Of a DNA stretch of 64,000 bases, positions 1 through 10,265 are shown piece after piece. A program made the translations under genes and the position numbers. The notes under the pieces were generated by a model, which worked only from the letters and a program-made list of their open reading frames with translations, did not search any database and was not told the origin of the DNA. Each line of letters opens with the position of its first letter. Position 1 is the stretch's first letter. Origin of the DNA: Gnomoniopsis sp. IMI 355080 (lineage: Eukaryota; Ascomycota; Sordariomycetes; Diaporthales; Gnomoniaceae); contig JAPEVC010000060.1 in the NCBI GenBank assembly GCA_027946555.1, forward strand, positions 1-64,000, read 5' to 3'.

Positions 1-147
1 GGGGAAGGCTGGGCGGGCTGCTGTTGTGGTGGTGGTTTTGGTGGATGCTGTGAGGAGGCATCCGCGGGCTGTGGTTGTTGTTCGTGGCTGGGCACGGGAG
101 AGGAGGGAGGGCATTGAGCGCCGCAGGTGTCGCGATGGTGTTGCCAT
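1..147 (-). CDS. Mitochondrial-precursor protein, N-terminal fragment
   Basis: An open frame starts at the ATG at 147 on the minus strand and runs off the left edge, giving 49 codons without a stop. The peptide begins MATPSRHLRRSMPSLLSRAQ and goes on with Thr, Ala and Arg residues and no acidic residue. That composition (Arg-rich, Ser/Thr/Ala-rich, no Asp/Glu) is what a mitochondrial targeting presequence looks like. The mature part lies outside the window, so the enzyme cannot be named. The Thr-rich stretch is encoded by ACC/ACA repeats. The call rests on composition only; a nuclear or secreted low-complexity N-terminus is the alternative. Confidence 0.55.
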   Translation of the reverse strand, partial: MATPSRHLRRSMPSLLSRAQPRTTTTARGCLLTASTKTTTTTAARPAFP

Positions 148-1169
148 GGTCGGGTAGGCTTGGAGAGGAAGACGTATGATAATGATGGAGGTGGGAGCTG
201 TTCAAAGGCTTCACGACTGGAGAAGATCACTTTGCGCAGGGTAATTCACAAAAGGGGGAGCCGGGAGAAGGATTAGAACGGAGCATACAACCAACAACAA
301 TGTGGAAGAACAACAAATTCCAAGAAGGAAGAAGGGTTATCACCGACGACGACAACTACTCTATAGCGCTGCAGACCGGACCAAGAAGAAGTTCATTCCT
401 CCGAAAGGGCGAGACTCTCGCACATCCGATCCGATCCCGAAAAAAGAGTCGAGAGATGCTGCTAAATCCTATCCCATGCCTTTCCCGCCCGCAAAGTCGC
501 ATCCTCGGTCGCGACATCGGCAGTTGTTCTGCAACCGTTGCCGACGTCATCCAAACGAGTGGGTCTCGGCCTTCAGATGAGAGCGCCGCGCGGCACGCGC
601 CTTATTGCCGCCTCTTGTTATATCGGCGGCCCCATAATTTTTGTGTGCATGTTGGTGTGAGATGAGATGAGATGGAACGAAGCATTGCGAGTACCTTGGT
701 ATACCTAATAAAAGACCTGGAGTAGTTAATGTAAGGTACCTTTGCTGTTTTTCGCAGCTGGCACCAAATATTTTCTTCGTCTTTTTACCTAGTTAATATC
801 GGTTGGAAGGGGGGGGGGTTGTTTGATGCAAGGCACCGCTAAAGTCTCCGACGCTTCTACACGACGCATGCGGCTTACCCAGCTCCAACGGTAGTCGTCC
901 GCTTCTTGACCCTAAACCTGAACATAGACGGATGCGTGGAATGATTTCCGCATGTTGACCTCGGTCAATATTACATATTTGCACGGCAAAATGTCATGTC
1001 GACCAGAAACAGTGGGTACGTCAGGTGAAGTATTGGGTATCAATTCTATCGTTCCAAATTTATCATACATCCCAATCATATAAGATGGAAATTACTCAAC
1101 CAAAATTCCTCCATAGATGGCCTTGTCCATGAATTGTGAACAAGGTCTCTCTTCACTCAAGACTAACAC
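148..1169. other. Intergenic; no gene seen
   Basis: This is the upstream side of the left-edge gene and the 3' side of the Frag1-family gene. Open frames here (for example 300-665) lack recognisable domains and convincing splice structure. A run of ten G lies at 809-818. Confidence 0.5.
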
Positions 1170-2144
1170 TCAAAAGTGAGTGCGTTTTGAGTACGGCGAC
1201 GACCCCTCGTTCATGGCCATCTCTTCACTCCACCTGCCCTTTGATGGGAATCTGTTGCTCCTCGTCCTGGCCACAGCGTAATTGACCGGCAAGAAATCAA
1301 AGATATAGGACCAAACATCTGGGAATTAAAAGTCAGCACAAACGTCTCAACAAACAAATTCAGGGCGCAAATCATGCCCCCGGGAGAGGAACTCACAGAA
1401 AATGTACAACAACGCCACAACCCACTCCAGTATCGCTGACGTGTTATACCTGCCGGTATACTCTGTCACACCGAAACTAATCGCGAGCGCCAACTCCACC
1501 ACAATAAAGCAAAGCTTGATGCTGAAACTCGCCAGCAACAACCGATGGCCCTTGTGGCTCTCCAACCCCATCTGGTGCTGATGTCTCCTCACAACCAAGC
1601 CCAGCAGCGCATACTCGATACACACACAGATCGCACTAATGATATAGCCAGCAATAAACACACCCAGCATCGAATCGTGCACCTTGCGGTAATGCGCAGT
1701 ATCAAAGATGGTAAGCAAGATCAAGCCAGCGCCACCAATAATGGACCAAAAGATGGCACCGGCCGACATGATCTTCTCGGAGCGACGGTAGTTGGGCGCG
1801 AGCTGGCGCTTGTGTCGTTGCCAGCGTTCAATGACAAAGACGAGGTCGAACGTGACGACCATGACGGCCGAGGTGGTGATGAAGATGGGTTTGCCCCAGG
1901 ATGTGGCGCCCAAGTCGGAGATGTAGACAATGTGTTGGGAAGTTTCGTCCATGAAGGCGTAGTAGGGCTCGCCCTTGCTGATCCATGTGCATAACATGGC
2001 GAGAAGACCACCTGGAGTAGGTAGCAAATGCGTTAGATTTGTGATGTTAAGATGATGCCATGAAGACGACTTGTGGTTATGGAGGAAGGGCTTACCTAGC
2101 CAAACGCAGCCAGCAAAAGCTGGTATTATCCAGTATGGCAGCAT
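1170..2144 (-). CDS. Frag1/DRAM/Sfk1-family membrane protein
   Basis: Three exons, 2144-2096, 2011-1397 and 1318-1170, join in frame to a 270-residue protein. The start is the ATG opening MLPYWIIPAFAG; the longer open frame upstream and the peptide encoded by intron 1 (84 nt, no stop) are not part of the protein. About six hydrophobic helices are visible, including the first around residues 5-27, a helix ending FVIERW, and a last one in EWVVALLYIFYVWSYIFDFLP. The order of helices, the ERW after a helix and the C-terminal EW...YxWSY match the Frag1/DRAM/Sfk1 family (PF10277). Family members include yeast Sfk1, which works with PI4-kinase Stt4 at the plasma membrane, and the GPI-remodelling factor PGAP2. 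Which role applies here is not decided by sequence. The tail after the last helix is short, polar and basic, and probably cytosolic. Confidence 0.85.
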
Positions 2145-3231
2145 TATTATTAGTTTATTTGGTTCTTCCCTTTTCGAATTCAATTTTACTTTTCGTTCCG
2201 ATACAACACGACTGAAAAGGGGTACGGGAAGACTTTCTCGGGTGCTACCAAGACATCTAAATACTGTCATCTCTGCTACCAAAACACCTACGCGGCTCAA
2301 AAATCTTGCTGACCAGGTGGTTCGTCATTGTGGGTCTGCCTTGGACCAGGATGACGTTGAGCGCCGGGAATTTTGTGCCGGGAACGTGTGCATCGATCGA
2401 CGCACTACGCGGAACATTGTGTGCGCCTGGACCGAGGATCTGTACAAAGGGTCCCCACAGCGGCCCAACCCGCTGGACCCGGGGGCCCCGTTTGCTACCA
2501 CAGAAACGCACTCGTTGACGACAGGGGATTTCCTCGTGTTGAAAAGATGGGTATTTGTAACGACCTAACCTCATGAGAAAGCTTCAAGCTGACGCGGAGT
2601 TGCTACGAATATTATCTCTACGGCCGTTCCTAGCTGTACATGCTGTACCGCTGCAAGTCGGATCCAGGCGTCATTCATGAAAGCAAACCCCATAATCACA
2701 GCGAATACCAGGTCTGGCTGTGCTGCACCACCGCGGTCGTTTTAGTGTGTCGAGGTCGTCCACCACATCTCTAATGCTTCTAGCACAGTACTAAACCTCG
2801 CTTTAACACTCGACTGATTACTGCGGCCAAGCTCCTCTGATCTCATACGAGATGTCTTTTATTCAGACTGGGTAGTAGTGTCGGACTCTGTGTGCTATCA
2901 ATATAGACGAAACCATGGAGGCAGAACTATTGGCACACGAGCCATCCTCTCCCCCAAAAACACCCCACAAAACACCCATCTGTTATATTCGACCTGAACT
3001 GAGACTATAGCCCTTGCGATATTAGCCGGTGCTTCATCAAAAGCTGAGGCGCTTGCTAACCGCCGACGATAGGCATATTGCCTGATGGCATCGACTTCGA
3101 CCAACAACTGAGATGATTAGCATGGGCATTGATCTATAGGTGGCAGACACACTGAGAACGAGTCACTCGGGATGAAAGGAGTCTAACTGAAACCACTGAA
3201 GGATGGGGTTTATTTTAGTCAACAAAAGGCT
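2145..3231. other. Intergenic; no gene seen
   Basis: Open frames on both strands (for example 2257-2574 minus) have no recognisable domain. The longest plus frame is antisense to the Frag1 gene and would start at TTG. I see nothing I can support. Confidence 0.45.
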
Positions 3232-3495
3232 CTAGCGCATTTGGTCAATTCGATCCTGCACCATTTTGTGAACAGAGCCCTCAATATTGGGCCTTGCGCC
3301 GTCAACAAACAAGCCACGGCTTCCAGTCGAGCAAAAGCTACGGGGTTGAAAAAGGGGGGCACCATGTTCTACGTCCCAAATGTTGCTTCCCGAGTGTAGT
3401 GGCCAAGTGGGTGTGAAGGTATTCACTGGCCCAATCGGGTCACAGTGCCACTGGCCACACAAACACAAACTGTTCGGCTTGGAGTTACTGTACAT
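3232..3495 (-). CDS. Possible small protein, unknown
   Basis: An 87-codon frame starts at ATG 3495 (MYSNSKPNSL...). The sequence has a protein-like mix with paired Cys (CLCGQWHC) and several Trp and Pro, and no low complexity. I recognise no domain, see no signal peptide and find no intron evidence. It lies 240 nt downstream of the 172-residue ORF on the same strand, which has its own stop, so the two are not obviously one gene. It could be a decayed fragment of a larger gene or chance. Confidence 0.25.
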   Translation of the reverse strand: MYSNSKPNSLCLCGQWHCDPIGPVNTFTPTWPLHSGSNIWDVEHGAPLFQPRSFCSTGSRGLFVDGARPNIEGSVHKMVQDRIDQMR

Positions 3496-3738
3496 GGAAT
3501 CCTCTTCTCTACACCAATACAACTAAACTTACTTTGATAGGTTGATTTATTTGAATGAACTGATCCTCAGTAGCTACTTCATTGAGGCAAGGACGAAGTC
3601 TACCCATTGGAAAGACGATGTACTAAGGTTCAAGTAGTGATGCAATCTTACAGTAAGACTCTTATTTCATTCAACTATTCACGCATGTCGGCTATCTACC
3701 ACACCTGAAGGCCATACTGTTGGAATGGGAATGTTGTA

Positions 3739-4257
3739 CTAGTCAGTGTCCGACTTGTCCACACTCGCGTAAGCCCCCTTCGGTACCTTCTTAGTTTTGG
3801 CCCGTGTAGTTACTACTTGGGCCGGCGCCAGCGGGTGGAATGTGTTCGTCTCCTTCGTTGGTTCCGAGAATCCAGCTTTCCAGTCTCCATGCGACCATTG
3901 TTGACGAAGTCGCAGTTCCTTCGTCTGGCCCGGGACATTTTCCCAAAGTCCACCTGAGTTCTCCTGCCAATCCTTAGCCGAATCACCATTATCGAAAACG
4001 AACCTGATGCCGTCCTCTGGGCGCTTGATGCTCAAATGTTGCAATGAATCAGGAAGCCATAGTTGCACCAAATAGGCATCATTGGATTTCATGACGAATT
4101 CGGTTCGCATATTGCGATGAAATTCGGTGATGTTCAAAAAGGTCTTAAAGGACTCAGCCCAGTCGCGATGTGGAAACAAGACATTCATACGACGTTGGTA
4201 GATTGACACCTCAAGGGTATGCTGGTAGTCGTTTTCGTCACACTTTGACTTTGGCAT
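3739..4257 (-). CDS. Unknown 172-residue protein
   Basis: A single-exon frame starts at ATG 4257 and stops at 3739. Composition is balanced, with alternating hydrophobic residues and many aromatics, as in a beta-sandwich. The stretch IRFVFDNGDSAKDW followed by GGLWENVPG loosely resembles the F-x-F-x-(D/N)-G-x-x-W-(D/E)-x-N-x-G pattern of starch-binding modules of the CBM21/25/26 type. This is a visual resemblance only. There is no signal peptide and the C-terminus is Lys-rich (RAKTKKVPKG). No intron is needed. Neighbours give no functional clue. Confidence 0.5.
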   Translation of the reverse strand: MPKSKCDENDYQHTLEVSIYQRRMNVLFPHRDWAESFKTFLNITEFHRNMRTEFVMKSNDAYLVQLWLPDSLQHLSIKRPEDGIRFVFDNGDSAKDWQENSGGLWENVPGQTKELRLRQQWSHGDWKAGFSEPTKETNTFHPLAPAQVVTTRAKTKKVPKGAYASVDKSDTD

Positions 4258-5017
4258 TCCGAATTCGACTGGCTGATATGCACAAGGATATTAACGAAAG
4301 TACCCGATACTATCGTGGTCGGTATGTTTACGGGAGACCTCGGGACACATGCAATACATAGATGCAAAAAGTGGTCTCACGCTGTTGTATCAAATGAAAT
4401 CTATCAATAAGTGTACCGCTCAAAGAAAAGAAAAACATATGCATACTTATACACCTGGCGTTTTGCCCCTGGAGGTGGGCTTTTCAAATCAACCCGACTC
4501 TGGGTCCCTCCTCGAGAATCTTCGGGTTAGAACATGCCCAGGTGGCCAGCCATCTTGAGACCGGTGAGATATTATTGACGCATATCGCTAGAACTAGTTT
4601 GGAGGTTGGGTGGGGCAGGTTGATGCATTATGCACCTGCTGATGAGTTGTCAACCACCCGGCTGTCAAATTGCCAATGGCTAAGAGGGAGAACAAATTAA
4701 GCGAACATGTAATTTCCGGTGAGGCTTAACATACCGCTGAAATAGATTGCTCTTCCCTCGTTCATTGGATCTGATCTAATGGTAAATGAACCCTTGGGAA
4801 CCTGTGCTACTTTGGCGGCGGTCGGGATGCCAATCACTAGTGCAAGTGAATGCGCACAAAGGAGGTATGTTTGACCTCGGTCTCCTCCCACCCCCCCGGG
4901 CAGTTTGCTCGCGCAAGATCTCACTTGAAGCTGCGTATGAGGCTGTTTCTTCTCATATTCCTGAAGCCGCAACGACAGTCTTGAGGTTTGACTTCTTCAA
5001 AGCCGATCACCTTAACA
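4258..5017. other. Intergenic; no gene seen
   Basis: This is the divergent region between the unknown minus-strand ORF and the DUF6594 gene. A minus frame at 4697-4972 has no domain and overlaps the likely promoter. Nothing else is supported. Confidence 0.5.
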
Positions 5018-6348
5018 ATGGGTTCCAGAAGCTCCGGCAGCGAATCGGATGCAGAGTCACGCGATATAGACGTTGAGAAAGCCAATAGAAGCAACAATGG
5101 TACGTACAGACTTCTCATGCGGGCTTCATTGAGATTTAATACTGAGTCTGGTGAAGACAAATGGCAGAATAGTGATAGATCTGGCATTGAAGCTATCGGC
5201 TTTGCTGATTCATCACTCAACGGGAGGCCCAAGAGATCCAGTAATTGGGACAAAACTCAAGTTCCCGTCCAAGAGCTGTCTGCCCATCGGCAGCCAAGAG
5301 ATGCCCAGAGACTAATTAGAGCACAACAAACTGATTCAACCACTTATCCGAGAATCCAGCATGCGAGCTTCGACAAGCTGTCTGTGAAGTCAGGAAGCAG
5401 AGAGGCCAGCCCCAGCCGCGACAGAAGATCCCCAGGTTCCGCCATCGCGTCAGAACCTAAGCACCCGGAGATCAGACCCGAGGGGCTTCAGCAATGGGTC
5501 CTGCAGCATCATAAGGAGAACATTATAAAGGAGATTGACGGGGACCATCTGGAGAACCAGATTTGGGATTTCATTGTCAGCTGGCTACTTCCGACTGGTA
5601 TCGCACGTAAGCTTCTGTCGAACATCAATGGCAGCAAAATGTCGGATTCAGGACCCATTTTCCGAATCAGCTTTGCAGAGTTGCAGAGAATGCGTATGAG
5701 AAAGCTAGAGGTACAGCTTATCAAGCATGCCGTGCATATGGCCAAGTTCGGAGTGGAACCTCAGGGATGGGAGAACGACCTCGCCACTTACGGTACATAA
5801 ACTCCCATTTACCAAGAGTAAATCCCAATAACGCCATGCTAACTCCTATCTCATTGATAGTACAGGCTGCTAAAGACCACGATTTCATGCTGGATTATAG
5901 CAAGAGACCACGCGACGTTTTTGTGGCAACCGGCGAACGCCAGATCGATCGGTTCGTGACGGCTTCTGTAATCGATGCTGCAACCCGTGACTCGCTACAT
6001 CTAGGTAAGAAGATACCTCCCAGGGAGCGCTGGGAGCCAGAAGGGAAAGGGCGACCTATACCTGACACGAGACCGAGTGTTCTGAGACGGACAAGCATTC
6101 AAGACTTTGCGCACCGCATCATGTTAGCCGTTGTCGGTGGCGCGCTACTCGTAGGCCCCATGTGGCTAATGGTCCTGCAAAACACGCTGTACACGGGACT
6201 TGTCACCACGACAGTCTGTGTGGGTATTTTCGGGCTTTTCACATCGTTGACCCTAGATAAACCCCTGGATGTGCTCTCTAGCACGGCAGCTTATGCAGCT
6301 GTACTTGTTGTTTTTGTGGGATTCCAGAACAGTGATAAAACGTCATGA
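5018..6348 (+). CDS. DUF6594-type membrane protein
   Basis: Two exons, 5018-5792 and 5861-6348, make 420 residues. The 68-nt intron has a GTACAT donor, a TGCTAAC branch site and a GATAG acceptor; the nearby ACAG acceptor would create a stop. The start is ATG 5018; the frame upstream of it has only a TTG. Residues 1 to about 165 are polar, Ser/Arg-rich and probably disordered. From about 170 a helical region follows (LQQWVLQHHKENII..., LQRMRMRKLEVQLIKHAV, then a conserved stretch ending in RRTSIQDFAHR). Three closely spaced hydrophobic helices end the protein, with TLDKPLDVL in the last loop. This layout (coiled region followed by a C-terminal triple hairpin of helices) is that of the fungal DUF6594 family, whose function is unknown. 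Confidence 0.8.
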
Positions 6349-7200
6349 AACCACTGGTTTTACTTGGATACAAGTGCGGTGTCCGGAGGAAAGAAGACAA
6401 TTGGACTTCTTCGGGATTAAATATCATGGCCTTTCCTTTTCATGCATGTGCGAAAAGATATGGTCTGTAGGTAAAACTGGCAAAACCAAAAATCCAGCAA
6501 CTGCCAAAATGTATTATGGATGTGCTCGAGCCTCTAGAGCCTCATTTATATATCATAGCAGATTGACTCTCGAGAGCAGATGCTCAGCCGGTAGCTTTAG
6601 CCCCTTGCTTAAAAGCTAGTGAACGCTGAACCCAAAAGGTGTCCCATTTTACAATATTGTCCGATGTCACATTTCGACGGCCACCTTTACCTAGGTAGCT
6701 TTAGAAATTCTTAATCTGGACAAGTCAGACTTTTGAACGACGTTGACTCCAGTCCTAGCGACAAGTAGTCTACTGAAGTTGATTTGGTTTTATATGAATT
6801 CATCTCGCAACTATGGAGGGTCATGACTTCCGGCATGCTCTGTATAGGGCTTACAAACTTTTTCGTTGCAACATGACTTGTTGACACTCATTCACAGATT
6901 GCAACAAGCCATTATGCTAGATTTAGATCATCCAAATGTTTATAAATGTGCGAAAACGCCTATCTAATGCTATTAACGAGCGACATATAGTGAATTGCTG
7001 AGAAGTCTCGTGCCAGACGATCTTCTCGCGGCACCTACTTGTTTAAATCCTGGTCCTTAGTAACACGCTCGCTTGCCCTTAGGTCCATAGCGAAAAACAA
7101 TGTGCCCTTTTGCCCGCACTACCCACGATCCTGCGCTCACCAAGTGACCGCCCCAATCGAGGACAATTCTTCCAACTCCTGTGGAAACAAGCTTTTACAT
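6349..7200. other. Intergenic; palindromic motif only
   Basis: The convergent 3' regions of the DUF6594 and secreted-protein genes meet here. No coding frame is credible. A perfect TACCTAGGTA palindrome lies at 6688-6697. Confidence 0.5.
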
Positions 7201-8115
7201 TCACTGAGCCTGCGCAGAGCAAGTGCTGGTGTACTCAGACCTTGTCATGGCACCAGAGTCAAGGTTGACAGAAAACTTGTACCTCTTTTGACCAGTAACT
7301 GCAGGGTAGTTGGCATCCTGCTTGACAGTCAAGCCCGGGAACACACTCTGAATGCCAGTCTTGATCGCATTGAACTTGGCGTCACTAGCAGCATCGACGA
7401 CCGCTCCCGAAGCGGTGCCCACGTTGTCCTTGACCAGCTGAGCAGCCGTCTTTGCATCCGACTCCTGACCGGCGAGGATGTGAAAGACGGAGGCCTTCTT
7501 CCCGGTGACCATGATCGTGACCGCAGTGCACCCGCTGACGTCGACGACACACACGGTATCGTCCCCACTGAGCTTGCTGCCAAGTTTGTACTCGTTCTCC
7601 AACAAGGACCAGTCACAGCCATCATCCATATTGGCCTTGCCCTTGGTCGCCTCAAAGAGATTCCGGCCCAAGATCCGGGACCGCTTCAGCGAGCACGAGG
7701 CGCCGCTGTCGGCAGTTGACGTGCTGCTGGCTGCTGAGGAGGTACTGCTGGCTGCTGAAGAGGCACTGCTGGCCGCTGAAGAGGCACTGCTGCTGGTGGT
7801 GACACTGGTCGCAGCCTTGGTGCTTGTGGCAGCTGAAGTGGTTGCAGCCTTGGTGCTTGTGGCAACTGAAGTGGTCGCAGCCTTGACGCTTGTGGTAGCT
7901 TGGGTAGCCTTGGCCGTGGTCTTTGCCGTGGTCTTCGCCGTCGTCTTGGCCTTGCCAGCCCGGGCTTCAATGAGAAGGTTCTCGGCAGACAGGTCCCGAG
8001 CCAGCGAGTGAGAGTCATCAATGGTGTCAAGGTTGCGGTTGTTGATGTCTTGGAACCCGCTGACAAGAGTGGCAACGCCCAGAGCGCCGAGGGTGAGGAA
8101 GTTGGTGAAACGCAT
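7201..8115 (-). CDS. Secreted Ser/Thr/Ala-rich protein, unknown
   Basis: The single-exon frame gives 304 residues from ATG 8115. Residues 1-19 (MRFTNFLTLGALGVATLVSG) form a typical signal peptide; an in-frame extension upstream would bury it and is rejected. Residues about 55-145 are low-complexity: AKTT repeats, then units of AATTSVATSTK type, then runs of SSAAS. This looks like an O-glycosylated spacer. The C-terminal part (about 146-304) is ordinary in composition with a few Cys (ASCSLK, DDGCDW, CVVDVSGC, TSTCSAQ), and could be a small disulphide-bonded domain that I do not recognise. The protein is probably secreted or cell-wall attached; no GPI signal is visible. An effector-like or wall role is inference. 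Confidence 0.75.
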   Translation of the reverse strand: MRFTNFLTLGALGVATLVSGFQDINNRNLDTIDDSHSLARDLSAENLLIEARAGKAKTTAKTTAKTTAKATQATTSVKAATTSVATSTKAATTSAATSTKAATSVTTSSSASSAASSASSAASSTSSAASSTSTADSGASCSLKRSRILGRNLFEATKGKANMDDGCDWSLLENEYKLGSKLSGDDTVCVVDVSGCTAVTIMVTGKKASVFHILAGQESDAKTAAQLVKDNVGTASGAVVDAASDAKFNAIKTGIQSVFPGLTVKQDANYPAVTGQKRYKFSVNLDSGAMTRSEYTSTCSAQAQ

Positions 8116-10265
8116 GGTAGCTGTTTTTGAGGGCAAGCGAGAATGTTTCAAAAAGGAAAGGAAAGATTTAATACCAAGAATAACAAGCAAAACTCTGGCT
8201 CCAGGCCGAGGGAAACAAAAAGGGAAAGGTGGGTGTGAGGGAAGTGTTGAAGAGTTGGATGATGTCCTGGAATATCATCGTCTGTTGGGCAAGTCTACGG
8301 AGGGCTTTTTATCTATTACTTGTCTTCGTGGACACTGGTCTAACATTCTCGTCAACGAAGGCATCAGCCATCAAGATACTCCACTACGATTTCTTCAGGC
8401 CTTTGGAACGTTAGTGCTCTACTCAGATGTGGTGAGCATACGCTTGGCAGGCCTATCGAGCAGTATGGCGACCCACGTGGCCGTACTGGTCCACCGAGGA
8501 AGAGGTCCAAAGTCGTAACACATTTGGGTACTGGACCTATTCTGACCCGCTCTTGTTCATACACACGGGCTGTAAATTCAATGTGATTACTTGTGTAGTG
8601 GAGTCTATAATCAGCGCTAGCCGCTGTGTTCACCAAGGAGCAGATTTGGGAACAGCCAAGACTACAGTCATTCCCACCAGGCCGCGAACTCCACCAATCC
8701 AATCCTTCGCGCGATGCGCCATTGAAGGCCCGTTTAGCACCGATGATCTCTTGCATGAATACTGACTGTCTTTGCTTTTGCGTGCAGCTGGTGAATACGT
8801 AATTGTACAACATAATAACAGAGGCAGTTGGTACAATACCTACGTAGGTACGTAGATACTTACTTAGGTACCTAAATCTGCTCCCATCGCATCACACCGG
8901 CGTGCGCAAATCATCCTGCATAAGGCTGGACTCGGCATGTCGTCGGGATGGAATAGACACCAGTTCAAATTGAAGAGGATTATACAATTAGGTAAGCTTA
9001 TTAGGTGGTCTTTCGACCGGTTGGTCAGAAACGAATGTTTCGTTCGATAGCCTGACGGTTCCAATGTTGAGGCTGACCCAAAAAGATATCATCAGAATAC
9101 TTATGTACTTACAGGGGACAATAATGCTTGCCCTCTTGGCACAAAATGCAGATCTAGTGCCGTTCGGTCTCACTGTACCCAGAAAAGTGGAAACAAGGTC
9201 TTCGTCTAAATCGGTAGCCGAAATGTAGAGGAGCTATGCTTACATGGCTATAAATAAGAAGTGAGATATCACGCATCTTGGCCTTTTCAGCATCAATCCT
9301 GCCAGGCACCTAATCCACTCACATCCATATTGTACGCTAATGCACTTAAATAGATATTTCACGAGAATACAACCGCCCTAGACAAAGGCTATGAAGTGAT
9401 CTGTCAATTATTCAGAAGATCCTGGCGAATCTTGGTGTTCTCTGGAGCCACCACCCCGGATTACTCGACAAAACCAATCAAAAAGTCTTCTCAACATGTC
9501 TGCTTAGAATTTTCAGACACAATGTTTGTTATTCCAACTACAAGTCTCCAGTTGAGCCTCCCTTTCTCCTCTTCAAGATCGTCATTTTCATCAGGCGCTT
9601 GGGACCGAGTCCAAATGCTGCTGATAGGCCCCTCGCCTCTCTTATTCTTTTATCCCCCAAAATTTTGATCTACCTAGGGCTAAAGACCCCTGAATTTACT
9701 GAGCCAAAGGAGAAATGAAGGGGAAAAAGAAGCACCCCTCCCCCAACGATAAGAACGGTGCATGGCAGCACGAGAGAAGTAAGACACGGCCTCGCTTGAA
9801 ATTGTAACGGTTGAAGGCATGGTACAAATTTATTTGGCCTTGACGAAAGTCCGTAGGTGCATGATGGAGAATTGTCTGCTGCCTTTGGACTCCAATATAT
9901 CCATGAGCCACCCCGTGCAAATTCCATCATTCCCTTGTCGATAGGATATGCGCCGGCGCAAACCTAGGAGTGACACCACACAGGCTCGGGTCATCTGCTG
10001 ACTGTCCAATGGTCATAGCTTCACACAAACCTGCTTGTAGCGCGCACATGCTTCCCTTCAGAGGGAGGAATTGTGCTCTTAGTTTGCACTTGTTGGTGTA
10101 GATCCATTTCCTGATCTTTGAGTCATACGCCGATCTGGATTTGATGATTTTGCAAACAATAGAAATTCGAAACACTTAGCGATGTCTTTTTCAAATGTCA
10201 AGTCAATAATTGTTGCATGGTACTCATTTTAAAACCTGTGTTACCTTTACTTTAATTTTACAAGA
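8116..10265. other. Long gene-poor stretch
   Basis: No frame in these 2.1 kb has a recognisable domain or consistent splice sites. The 149-codon minus frame at 8364-8813 has unremarkable content and lies in the promoter of the secreted-protein gene. A perfect 14-bp palindrome (TACCTACGTAGGTA) sits at 8837-8850, followed by related TACTTAGGTACC sequence. Confidence 0.5.

Noticed and set aside
300..665. Open frames of 121 and 92 codons near the left end
   Set aside because: They overlap in different frames, have no domain, and lie in the upstream region of the left-edge gene.
2071..2568. 165-codon plus-strand frame
   Set aside because: It starts at TTG, not ATG, and runs antisense to exon 1 of the Frag1-family gene.
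7505..8011. Plus-strand 168-codon frame antisense to the secreted protein
   Set aside because: It is the mirror of the low-complexity AKTT/SSA repeats; the minus frame has a signal peptide and a clean stop.
8364..8813. 149-codon minus frame
   Set aside because: No domain or splice evidence, unremarkable composition, located in a promoter region.
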